13,506 nucleotides of DNA from Candidatus Dormiibacterota bacterium (lineage in GTDB: Bacteria; Chloroflexota; Dormibacteria; Aeolococcales; Aeolococcaceae): assembly GCA_019234035.1 (NCBI GenBank), contig JAFALX010000142.1, positions 1 through 13,506 on the forward strand, read 5' to 3'. Of this stretch, positions 1 through 5,356 are shown in pieces. The notes under the pieces are model-generated. The model did no database searches and was not told the origin of the DNA. It worked only from the letters and a program-made list of their open reading frames with translations. Position numbers and translations under genes: made by a program. Position 1 is the first letter of the stretch, and each line of letters begins with the position of its first letter.

Positions 1-266
1 CCCGCGCAGTGCTCGCTGCGGCCGGCCACGGCGGCGGCCGGACGCTCACCTGGAAGCGGCCCAACAATCCTGGCGGGCTCACACGGCGTGAGGTGGACGT
101 GCTGCGGCTGGCCGCCATGGGACTCACGACGAACGAGATCGCATCGCGGCTCTACATCTCGGCCAAGACCACCGATCACCATATCCAGCACACCTACGGC
201 AAGATCGGCGTCTCGACCCGCGGCGCCGCCGCCCTGTGGGCGATGCAACACGCAGTCGTGCAGTGA
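1..266 (+). CDS. LuxR-type HTH C-terminal fragment (5' end outside window)
   Basis: This is the 3' end of a regulator; the reading frame is open from base 3, so the gene begins left of the window. What remains is a GerE/LuxR helix-turn-helix: a 'LTRREVDVLRL' helix, then 'GLTTNEIASRLYIS' with the recognition helix around 'SAKTTDHHIQHTYGKIGVSTR'. The tail 'AAALWAMQHAVVQ' and the preceding 'AAAGHGGG' resemble proteins in which this domain follows an HD-GYP phosphohydrolase domain. That is recalled family knowledge, because the HD part is not in the window. A GTG at 9 is an in-frame start codon but is unlikely to be the real start. The gene ends 9 nt before the convergent hydrolase stop. I see no clear terminator between them. 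DNA binding is well supported; the upstream domain is inference. Confidence 0.8.
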   Translation, partial: RAVLAAAGHGGGRTLTWKRPNNPGGLTRREVDVLRLAAMGLTTNEIASRLYISAKTTDHHIQHTYGKIGVSTRGAAALWAMQHAVVQ

Positions 267-275
267 TTCGCTGCC

Positions 276-1157
276 TCAGCTCGTCGTATCGAGGATTCCG
301 TGCAGGGTTCGCGCGAACTCCTCGGGCTTGCCGGCATACGGCGTGTCGCCTCCGACAAACCCGCCGTGGTGGCTGGGAAAGACGGTCGCCTCCTGGTTCA
401 GCAGCTCGGCCGTCGCGGCTGCGGTGCGGCCGGTGAACGTGCCCACCGATTCCTCGCCGACGCCGATGACGACACGTGCCGGCGCCGACCGCAGTGCGTC
501 GATGTCGGGACGGTAGCTGGGGACCGCCTTCGAACGCTCGGAGAGCAGCGGGTCGTCGCGCGAGCCGTCATCAGCGCTCGGCATGCCGAACTGCGCGGGG
601 TCGGGCCGCGACTGCGCGAAGAATTCGTCCGTGAACTCACCACGCCACATCGTCATGGCGAGGAACGCCGCCATCCCGGCGCCCCAGCCGCCGGTGGCGT
701 ATGCGTCCTGAAACCCGGCCACCGCGCGCGCGGCGGCGTCGGCATCGGGGAGCACGGTGACCATCGGCGGCTCGTGGGCGACCAGCAGGGTCACATCCGC
801 GGGATGCGCGGCGACGAGCGCCAGCGCGGTGACCGCGCCGCCGCTGCTGGCGAACATCTCCACGGGGCCGGCGTGCAGCGCGGTGATGATCGCGTGCACG
901 TCCTCCGCCTGCGTCGCGGGGACGTTGTCCGAGCGTCCGTCGCTGCGCGTGCTGCGGCCGAGGCCGCGCGGGTCGTACGTGATCACCGTGCGGTCGGAGA
1001 AGAACGACGCCAGCGCCCGGAAGCCGTCCGCCGTCATCGGCTGGCCGATCATGAACAGCGGCGGTCGTCCGTCGGCGGTGGGGAGGGGGCCGTCGACGTC
1101 ATAGACGAGGGCGGCCCCGGCGGTCTCCAGGGTGCGTGTTTCCACGGCGCTCGTCAC
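276..1157 (-). CDS. alpha/beta-fold hydrolase
   Basis: A 293-residue alpha/beta hydrolase of ordinary family length. The strand/oxyanion region 'LFMIGQPM' (34-41) and the 'YDPRGLGRS' turn (61-69) are typical. The nucleophile elbow reads A-S-S-G-G at 103-107, so Ser105 is the likely nucleophile, with Ala in place of the first Gly of GxSxG. The C-terminal 'SHHGGF' (262-267) supplies the likely catalytic His (263 or 264). The substrate cannot be told from sequence. The start is GTG at 1157, overlapping the TGA of the upstream SRPBCC gene as GTGA, which implies translational coupling. It is the last gene of an ArsR-SRPBCC-hydrolase operon, so it is probably controlled by the ArsR-like repressor. 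No signal peptide is seen, so it is probably cytoplasmic. Confidence 0.88.
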   Translation of the reverse strand: MTSAVETRTLETAGAALVYDVDGPLPTADGRPPLFMIGQPMTADGFRALASFFSDRTVITYDPRGLGRSTRSDGRSDNVPATQAEDVHAIITALHAGPVEMFASSGGAVTALALVAAHPADVTLLVAHEPPMVTVLPDADAAARAVAGFQDAYATGGWGAGMAAFLAMTMWRGEFTDEFFAQSRPDPAQFGMPSADDGSRDDPLLSERSKAVPSYRPDIDALRSAPARVVIGVGEESVGTFTGRTAAATAELLNQEATVFPSHHGGFVGGDTPYAGKPEEFARTLHGILDTTS

Positions 1158-1657
1158 TCCGACAGGAGACGCTCGAGCTTGTCGAGCTGCTCGGACCAGC
1201 CCTGCTCCGCGCCGGCCAGCGCCTCGGGGGGCGGCATGGGATCGAAGTACGACTGACGCATCGTGAGGACGCTGCCGCCGTCGCGCGACTCGAACGTGAG
1301 CTCGATGAGCGAGGCGAAGAGCTCACCCTGCTCCTCGTTGCCTGCGCGGCCGCTCATGACGAGGCGATGCGGACGGTCGATCTCGTAGTACTCGCCGCCC
1401 ATGTACTGCGAGTACGGGTTCTCGGTCGGTGTCGCATCCGGCCACAGCATGCCGAGCCGGTACGTGCCGCCGACGCGGAGATCGACCTCGGCGGCGGGGC
1501 AGGTGAAGCCCTGCGGCCACCACCACCGCGTCAGCTGCGCCGGATCGGTGAAGGCGTCGAAGACCCGCTCCGGCGAGGCGTGCAACGTGCGCTCGATGAC
1601 GAGCTGCTTCTTCGGGGTGGCGGACAGAACGTCCACGGTGGTCTGCGTCTCAGGCAC
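1154..1657 (-). CDS. SRPBCC / AHSA1-family protein
   Basis: A 167-residue START-like (SRPBCC) protein of the AHSA1 (Activator of Hsp90 ATPase homologue) group. Family hallmarks are visible in order: 'IERTLHASPERVFDAFTDP' (about 21-39), 'LTRWWWPQGFT' (42-52), 'VDLRVGGTYR' (58-67), 'YYEIDRPHRLV' (90-100) and the closing amphipathic helix 'GWSEQLDKLERLL' (153-165). These proteins form a hydrophobic cavity; most bacterial members have no assigned substrate. The start is GTG at 1657, preceded by a strong AAGGAGAA ribosome-binding site (minus strand of 1663-1670) lying inside the end of the ArsR gene. It overlaps ArsR by 8 nt and the hydrolase by 4 nt. ArsR plus AHSA1 pairs are a common bacterial arrangement, in which the SRPBCC protein is normally a target of the adjacent repressor. 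Confidence 0.9.
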   Translation of the reverse strand: MPETQTTVDVLSATPKKQLVIERTLHASPERVFDAFTDPAQLTRWWWPQGFTCPAAEVDLRVGGTYRLGMLWPDATPTENPYSQYMGGEYYEIDRPHRLVMSGRAGNEEQGELFASLIELTFESRDGGSVLTMRQSYFDPMPPPEALAGAEQGWSEQLDKLERLLSE

Positions 1658-2006
1658 TGGTGTTCTCCTTCACTTCGGTTGCTGCTGATTGAACGACGAG
1701 ATGGGTCTCGAGGCGGTCCAGGCGGTCCGACCACTCGGCGTGGGCGCGCCGCAGCCAGTCGTCGACCGGGAACAGGCCCTCGAGCACGAGCCGCGCCGGG
1801 CGGCGCTGGCCGTCGCGGCCGCGCTGGATGAGCCCGGCTCGCTCCAGCACCTTGAGGTGCTTGGTGATGGCGGGCTGGGTGAGCGTCGACGCCTCGGCCA
1901 GCTCGACGACTCCCGCCTCACCGGCGCCGAGGCGCTGCAGGATCGCGCGGCGGGTGGGATCGGCGAGGGCGGCGAATGCGAGGCTCAGGCGGTCGTCCGT
2001 AGACAT
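1650..2006 (-). CDS. ArsR-family winged-helix repressor
   Basis: A 118-residue ArsR/SmtB-fold regulator. The opening 'LAFAALADPTRRAIL' (9-23) and the winged helix with recognition helix 'LTQPAITKHLKVLERAGLI' (42-60) are diagnostic. It contains no cysteine and has 'ELAEAS' where metal sensors carry a Cys pair, so it belongs to the non-metal SdpR/AHSA1-linked branch. An in-frame ATG exists upstream at 2108, but the family start is the ATG at 2006, where the conserved fold begins. The sequence upstream of 2006 carries a promoter and a palindrome and would not be coding. It heads the operon with SRPBCC and hydrolase genes, and is likely autorepressed through the GGTTATATAACC palindrome 8 nt before its start. 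Confidence 0.9.
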   Translation of the reverse strand: MSTDDRLSLAFAALADPTRRAILQRLGAGEAGVVELAEASTLTQPAITKHLKVLERAGLIQRGRDGQRRPARLVLEGLFPVDDWLRRAHAEWSDRLDRLETHLVVQSAATEVKENTSA

Positions 2007-2014
2007 CACCCGTA

Positions 2015-2026
2015 GGTTATATAACC
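2015..2026. promoter_or_regulatory. candidate ArsR operator palindrome GGTTATATAACC
   Basis: This is a perfect 12-bp palindrome covering the predicted -10 element and ending 8 nt before the repressor start codon. Its AT-rich core stands out in very GC-rich DNA. ArsR dimers bind dyad sites overlapping the promoters they repress, so the position and symmetry fit autoregulation. Binding by this particular protein is inference. Confidence 0.6.
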
Positions 2027-2042
2027 GGGCGGTGAAGTGCAA
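2016..2042 (-). promoter_or_regulatory. predicted sigma-70-type promoter of the ArsR operon
   Basis: On the minus strand a -35-like TTGCAC (2042-2037) is followed after 15 nt by a -10-like TATAAC (2021-2016). A start site would fall near 2009, so the mRNA would be almost leaderless with respect to the ATG at 2006. This agrees with the poor ribosome-binding site there. It is a pattern reading only; the 15-nt spacer is short. Confidence 0.45.
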
Positions 2043-2043
2043 G

Positions 2044-2061
2044 CCGCGAGATAGCTCGCGG
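2044..2061. repeat. 7-bp inverted repeat just upstream of the ArsR promoter
   Basis: CCGCGAG (2044-2050) and CTCGCGG (2055-2061) form a perfect 7-bp dyad with a 4-nt ATAG centre, immediately upstream of the predicted -35. It could be a second regulator site or a hairpin in read-through RNA. Nothing in the sequence decides between these. Confidence 0.35.
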
Positions 2062-2155
2062 TGCAGGAGATCGCGATGGCGGTGTGGTTGCTGGTGAGAG
2101 GATTCCACTCGGCGGCGCTCGCCGCCCCTCGGCGAGACCAGCTGCCGGCGCGCGT

Positions 2156-2183
2156 GAGCGGGGGCGGCTGACCGCCCCCGCTC
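2156..2183 (-). terminator. GC-rich hairpin terminator after the surface-protein gene
   Basis: GAGCGGGGGCGG (2156-2167) and CCGCCCCCGCTC (2172-2183) form a perfect 12-bp stem with a 4-nt CTGA loop. It starts 9 nt beyond the stop codon of the minus-strand surface-protein gene. There is no U-tract, as is common for intrinsic terminators of high-GC bacteria. It would separate that gene from the ArsR operon. Confidence 0.7.
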
Positions 2184-2192
2184 GGCCGGCTG

Positions 2193-2960
2193 TCAGCGGG
2201 CGATGCGCCGCCCGACGAGCACGCCGGCGCCGGCTGCGATCACGGCCAGGGCGCCGAGGATGAACACCCACACGGAGATGCCGGGCTGCGCGCCGGCGGC
2301 CGTCGTCGCGGCCAGCGTTGCCGAATGCCCGGAGCCGCTCGCGCCGGTGGTTGCGGTCGCGGCCGTTCCGCCGCCGGCGATCGCTGTCCCGCCGCCGTCC
2401 CCGGAGCCGGCGTTGGACTGACCACCGCCGGGCACCGGTGGTGCCGGCGTCGGCGTCGCGGTGGGGTGCGGAGTCGGCGTCGCGGTGGGCGTCGCGGTGG
2501 GCGCCGGGGTGGGCGGCAGCGGCGGCTGATCGGTCTGGTAGTAGATCCAGGTGTCGGTGGCCGGTCCGAACTGCGTGTCCCACACGGTGACGTCGTGCGC
2601 TCCTGGGTCGTCGTCGCCGTAGCCGGGCGCAAAGGTCAGCGTGGCGGCGCAGACTCCGCTGTGCAGCAGAAACGGCGCCATCCCGCGGTACCACGTGTAG
2701 CTGTGCTGGAACTGGTAGTCCCAGTAGAACGCGGCCTTCTGGCCGGCGTTGCAGGCGCCGGGGCCCTGCCAGACGTAGGTCGCGCTGATCGGTGCGCCGG
2801 CGGGGCCGTGGTATGCGGTGAGGGTCAGCGTCCCGTCGGTGGATCCGTACGAGGCGGCGACGTGCGTGGCGGCAAGCAGGCCGGCCCCGAGCGCCGCCGC
2901 GGTCGCAGCCAGTGTGCGGACGGGAGTCGACCGGCGGGTGGTCGAGCGCGAGCGATTCAT
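2193..2960 (-). CDS. secreted, C-terminally membrane-anchored surface protein
   Basis: A 255-residue predicted type I surface protein. Order: Arg-rich n-region and hydrophobic signal peptide (about 1-36, possible cleavage after 'HVAA'); a beta-rich globular segment (37-145) with two cysteines (70 and 104) that could pair and an 'AFYWD' strand resembling bacterial Ig-like modules; a Pro/Thr linker (146-178); a Gly/Ala/Ser/Thr-rich stalk (178-226); a transmembrane helix (about 228-249); and a short basic tail 'GRRIAR'. There is no LPxTG motif. The start is ATG at 2960, chosen because AAAGAGGAG lies at the right distance. An in-frame ATG at 3020 would place 20 extra residues before the signal peptide. 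It is divergent from the membrane-tethered sigma gene and shares a matching promoter module with it. Ligand and function are unknown; it is likely a target or partner of that sigma factor. Confidence 0.8.
   Translation of the reverse strand: MNRSRSTTRRSTPVRTLAATAAALGAGLLAATHVAASYGSTDGTLTLTAYHGPAGAPISATYVWQGPGACNAGQKAAFYWDYQFQHSYTWYRGMAPFLLHSGVCAATLTFAPGYGDDDPGAHDVTVWDTQFGPATDTWIYYQTDQPPLPPTPAPTATPTATPTPHPTATPTPAPPVPGGGQSNAGSGDGGGTAIAGGGTAATATTGASGSGHSATLAATTAAGAQPGISVWVFILGALAVIAAGAGVLVGRRIAR
2452..2500. repeat. coding micro-repeat in the Pro/Thr linker
   Basis: Three exact copies of GGCGTCGCGGTGG begin at 2452, 2476 and 2488, so the spacing is 24 and 12 nt. They encode the 'TATPTP'-type linker of the surface protein. 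Repeats of this kind can change copy number, so linker length may vary between strains. Confidence 0.75.
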
Positions 2961-3013
2961 CGAGATCTCCTCTTTCGCCTGCGGCCTCGCAGACCTCGGC
3001 GATGCTGTCGGGT

Positions 3014-3060
3014 GATTCATGCCCTCCAGACACGCGCCGCTGCGCGCCATTGCGCTCAGA
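3014..3060 (-). promoter_or_regulatory. ECF-type promoter module of the surface-protein gene
   Basis: Read on the minus strand: 13-mer TCTGAGCGCAATG (3060-3048), 14-nt spacer, then the 20-nt block GTGTCTGGAGGGCATGAATC (3033-3014). Taking GCAAT as -35 and TGTC as -10 gives a 16-nt spacer, normal for ECF sigma factors. A start near 3022-3020 would leave a leader of about 60 nt before the ATG at 2960. The same module in mirror image precedes the sigma gene. Assignment to that sigma factor is inference. Confidence 0.55.
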
Positions 3061-3096
3061 ACTTCGCGTTCTCGTGGTCAGGCTCTGAGCGCAATG
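3048..3096. repeat. 13-bp perfect inverted repeat between the divergent genes
   Basis: CATTGCGCTCAGA (3048-3060) and TCTGAGCGCAATG (3084-3096) are exact reverse complements separated by 23 nt. The arms lie about 88 and 94 nt from the two start codons. They are read here as the upstream parts of two mirror-image promoters; a dyad operator for a separate regulator is the alternative. Confidence 0.8.
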
Positions 3097-3130
3097 CCGG
3101 TAGCGATCCTGTGTCAGAGGTGCATGAACC
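3084..3130 (+). promoter_or_regulatory. ECF-type promoter module of the sigma gene
   Basis: TCTGAGCGCAATG (3084-3096), a 14-nt spacer, then the 20-nt block GTGTCAGAGGTGCATGAACC (3111-3130). GCAAT (3091-3095) and TGTC (3112-3115) are 16 nt apart. Compared with the divergent copy, the 13-mer is identical, the spacer is mostly different (3 of 14 match), and 15 of the 20 following bases match without gaps. Conservation of both boxes but not the spacer is what a duplicated promoter specificity looks like. It implies positive autoregulation of the sigma gene. Confidence 0.55.
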
Positions 3131-3178
3131 TCGCAGAGATCGCCCGGTGAGCCCCGGATGGCGCCACAATCCTGGCGC
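3124..3178 (+). other. leader of the sigma gene: possible 8-codon ORF and small hairpin
   Basis: Downstream of the predicted promoter there is an 8-codon ORF (3124-3150, MNLAEIAR). After it comes a hairpin with arms GCGCCA (3161-3166) and TGGCGC (3173-3178), just before the GCGGAG ribosome-binding site of the sigma gene. The ATG lies within the conserved GCATGAA block, so it may simply be the transcription-start region. A leader role is possible but unproven. Confidence 0.2.
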
Positions 3179-3189
3179 GGAGTTCGTGC

Positions 3190-4773
3190 ATGGACGTGGA
3201 GTCGCTCGAGGCCCTGTCTGACGGCGAGCTCGCGCGCCGTCTGTCGACGGCGGAAGCCGAGGACGCGTTCACGGTTCTCTATCACCGCTACGCCGGTCGC
3301 ATCTTCGACTTCGTCGCACGCACCGTGCACGACCTCGCCGCTGCCGAGGACATCACGCAGGCCGCGTTCATCCAGGCGTGGCAGCGGCGTGAGACGCTGC
3401 AGGACCCGGACGCCGTGAAGGCCTGGCTGTTCCGCGTCGCGGGCAACCGCGCGCTGAACCACGTCACGCGAAAGCGTGCGACCACCGACATCGACGAGCA
3501 GGCGGCGATGCTCGCGTCATCGGACGCCGGCCCAGAGGAGCAGGCGCTGTCGCGTGAGGCGGCGCGGCTGGTGTGGGACGCGGCGGCAAGCCTCGAGCCG
3601 CGGCAGCACGCGGTGCTGGAGCTGGCCGTGCGCCAGCAGCTGACCAGCGCGGAGATCGCCCAGGTGATGTCGTTGGAACCCGCCCACGCATCTGTGCTCG
3701 TGCATCGTGCCCGCGATGCGCTCGGCAACGCCGTGCGCTATCTCCTGGTGGCGCGACGTCGCACGCATTGCGATCGACTCGCCGAGCTCGTGCCCGGAGG
3801 CGTCGCGCAGCTGACTCCCGAGCAGCGCGCAACGGTCGACCGGCACATGCGCCGCTGCGGCACCTGCCAGGAGATGGCGCTGCGCGTCACCGAGCCCGAG
3901 GAGCTTCTTGGTGCGCTGGTGCTGCTGCCGCTGCCGGAGCGGTTGCAGACGCCGCCGCATCTGTTGATGCGGCCGACCAGCGCGCGTCTGACAGAGACGG
4001 CGTCCGAGAACGTGGCCGGCAGCACCCGCCGAGTCGAATCGGCGCCCGTGATGCCGCACCCCACGCCGGCGGGGCGCCGCCGCAGGCGCGCCGCGGTGGT
4101 GGCGCTCCTCCTGGGTGTGCTCGTCGCCGGTGCCGGCGGCTCGCTGGTGTACGTGCTCTCGCACCCGAAGGCAGCCGGCGACACGGTTGCGACGGTGGTC
4201 ACGCCGGGCGGCGGTCAGCCCGTCGCGTCCAATCAGCAGGTGACGCCGGCGCCGTTGTTCGGCACGCCGCCACCTGATGGGTCGGCTCCTCCGACGCCCG
4301 CGCCGACCGCGGCCCCCACCCAGCCGCCGACGGCCACGCCGGGGCCGACGCTGCCGCCGCTCGCCGTGACCGCGATCTCCATCTGCTTCGTCGACGCGCG
4401 CGGCAGCTGCGATCCCGGCACGACGGTGCAGGGGTGCGCGCCGATCGGCACCGCCCCAGGCGATGTCTGCAAGTACGAGCTGACATTTGAGGTGGCGGCG
4501 GGTGCCGGTGGAACGATCGATTGGTCGCTGAGTGGCACCGCAAGCTACTGCGTGCTCGGCACGCCGGCGGCCTTGTCCAAGTCGTTCGGCCCCTCCACCG
4601 GATCGGTGTCGGTGCCCATCCGCCCGTCGGACGCCTCGGTGACCACGCCGCAGCAATCCCTGTCACTCGATGTCAACCCGGCGAGCCACACGCTGTCGAC
4701 CGCGACCGTTACCTCGCCGGAGGGCGGGAGCAACAGCGGCAGCACCGGCTTCTACGGCACGGGCACCTGCTGA
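3190..4773 (+). CDS. ECF sigma factor fused to zinc motif, TM helix and ectodomain
   Basis: A 527-residue single-chain, membrane-tethered sigma factor. Region sigma-2 covers about 26-96 ('LYHRYAGRIFDFV', 'EDITQAAFIQAW') and sigma-4 about 124-180 ('LEPRQHAVLEL', 'LTSAEIAQVM', 'ASVLVHRARDAL'). Next comes an anti-sigma-like zinc motif: Cys194, then H219-x3-C223-x2-C226. An Arg block (296-300) precedes a transmembrane helix (301-323), placing the sigma part in the cytoplasm. Outside follow a Pro/Thr linker (about 352-390) and a beta-rich domain (391-527) with six cysteines (399, 407, 416, 427, 454, 527). ECF sigma factors of about 180-200 residues are normal; fusions with zinc and membrane segments are known for actinobacterial groups such as ECF52/53. 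I infer release by proteolysis or conformational signalling. The start is ATG 3190 with GCGGAG 7 nt upstream. Confidence 0.88.
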   Translation: MDVESLEALSDGELARRLSTAEAEDAFTVLYHRYAGRIFDFVARTVHDLAAAEDITQAAFIQAWQRRETLQDPDAVKAWLFRVAGNRALNHVTRKRATTDIDEQAAMLASSDAGPEEQALSREAARLVWDAAASLEPRQHAVLELAVRQQLTSAEIAQVMSLEPAHASVLVHRARDALGNAVRYLLVARRRTHCDRLAELVPGGVAQLTPEQRATVDRHMRRCGTCQEMALRVTEPEELLGALVLLPLPERLQTPPHLLMRPTSARLTETASENVAGSTRRVESAPVMPHPTPAGRRRRRAAVVALLLGVLVAGAGGSLVYVLSHPKAAGDTVATVVTPGGGQPVASNQQVTPAPLFGTPPPDGSAPPTPAPTAAPTQPPTATPGPTLPPLAVTAISICFVDARGSCDPGTTVQGCAPIGTAPGDVCKYELTFEVAAGAGGTIDWSLSGTASYCVLGTPAALSKSFGPSTGSVSVPIRPSDASVTTPQQSLSLDVNPASHTLSTATVTSPEGGSNSGSTGFYGTGTC

Positions 4774-4815
4774 GCGGTCAGCGGAGCGCGGCGGCGGCTG
4801 CCAGGCCCGCGCCCC

Positions 4816-4962
4816 TCACTTCCGGTTGACCCGCGCCGGCCCGCTGAACAGAAAGATCAAGACGGCCGCATACAGCAGCCACATCGCCCAGGCCTGATCC
4901 CACGGCATGTCGTGCCCGAAAACTGTCGCGTCGGTCACGCCTTTGCCGCGGGGGACGCCCAT
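4816..4962 (-). CDS. small single-pass membrane protein, 48 residues
   Basis: A short ORF with strongly GC-biased third positions. Its hydrophobic segment 'AMWLLYAAVLIFLFSG' (about 25-41) can span a membrane, followed by a basic tail 'PARVNRK'. The N-terminal half is polar ('GKGVTDATVFGHDMPWDQ'). The start at ATG 4962 has a weak GGCGG upstream; GTG 4938 and ATG 4908 are shorter in-frame options, the last giving 30 residues. It converges with the sigma gene 42 nt away and diverges from the small helical protein at 5055. I do not recognise a family. Support comes from composition and a clean helix with flanking charges, so it is moderately likely to be real. The gap 4774-4815 shows nothing clear. 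Confidence 0.5.
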   Translation of the reverse strand: MGVPRGKGVTDATVFGHDMPWDQAWAMWLLYAAVLIFLFSGPARVNRK

Positions 4963-5004
4963 GCGGCGACCGCCGGTGCCATCATGGTGTCAACAACACG
5001 AGCG

Positions 5005-5020
5005 CCACGCGACAGCGTGG
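5005..5020. repeat. 6-bp hairpin in the divergent gap 4963-5054
   Basis: CCACGC (5005-5010) and GCGTGG (5015-5020) pair perfectly around a GACA loop, between two small divergent genes. It might be a regulator site or a leader hairpin for the gene at 5055. I see no convincing -35/-10 pair in this gap. Confidence 0.3.
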
Positions 5021-5054
5021 ATTGCAGAGACAGAGCTGGTGTGGGGTGACTGCG

Positions 5055-5249
5055 ATGCTGCGTTGGAATCCACCGCTGATCAAATACAAGAGGCCGATCG
5101 ACGTCGCCGACGCGGAGGAGGCCAGAGCCCTCAAGCGCTTTCACGAGGCGCGCACGCACAACCGCGAGATGACGGAGCTGATGGCCAGCGCGGCCCGGGT
5201 CGCGGACTCTGTCAAGCGGCTGAGCGAGGAGCTGCGCCACCTGCGCTAG
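5055..5249 (+). CDS. small charged helical protein, unknown function
   Basis: A 64-residue protein beginning 'MLRWNPPLIKYKRP' and continuing as an almost uninterrupted charged helix (about 18-64: 'EEARALKRFHEART', 'REMTELMASAARVADSVKRL', 'SEELRHLR'). Heptad-like spacing of Leu/Met/Val suggests a coiled coil. There is no signal peptide or membrane segment. The ATG at 5055 is chosen because GGGGTGA lies 7 nt before it; an in-frame ATG at 5022 would add 11 residues without a good ribosome-binding site. It resembles small actinobacterial or phage accessory proteins in composition only. I do not recognise it. It lies upstream of the stress-protein gene on the same strand, with 107 nt between. Confidence 0.5.
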   Translation: MLRWNPPLIKYKRPIDVADAEEARALKRFHEARTHNREMTELMASAARVADSVKRLSEELRHLR

Positions 5250-5356
5250 ATCCGTTGGTCACCGTCGAAGGATTGACGTCACGCGTCCGCCTCCGTCGAC
5301 GTAAGCGGCGTACGATGGACGCAAGCTTTTGGGTTCCTTCGGGGGAAGGACCACTG
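5250..5356 (+). promoter_or_regulatory. upstream region of the universal stress protein gene
   Basis: This 107-nt gap contains a palindrome TGACGTCA (5274-5281) and a -10-like TACGAT (5311-5316). No good -35 is found at the expected distance from TACGAT; TTGACG at 5273 is 32 nt away. The gap ends with a strong GGAAGGA ribosome-binding site. A promoter here is plausible but the sequence does not fix it. Confidence 0.25.

Noticed and set aside
3048..3096. The 13-bp inverted repeat as a transcription terminator
   Set aside because: A 23-nt loop and a location between two divergent starts do not fit termination; matching downstream boxes favour promoters.
3517..4656. Long minus-strand open frame opposite the sigma gene
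   Set aside because: Its composition is Arg/His-rich with no domain, while the plus strand shows sigma-2, sigma-4, zinc and TM features.
5274..5281. TGACGTCA as a regulator site before the stress-protein gene
   Set aside because: Only eight bases, single copy and no matching regulator in the window.
4907..5356. Upstream extension of the stress-protein frame
   Set aside because: The added residues are Arg/Gln-rich and overlap the 5055 gene; the ribosome-binding site and strand 1 of the fold place the start at 5357.
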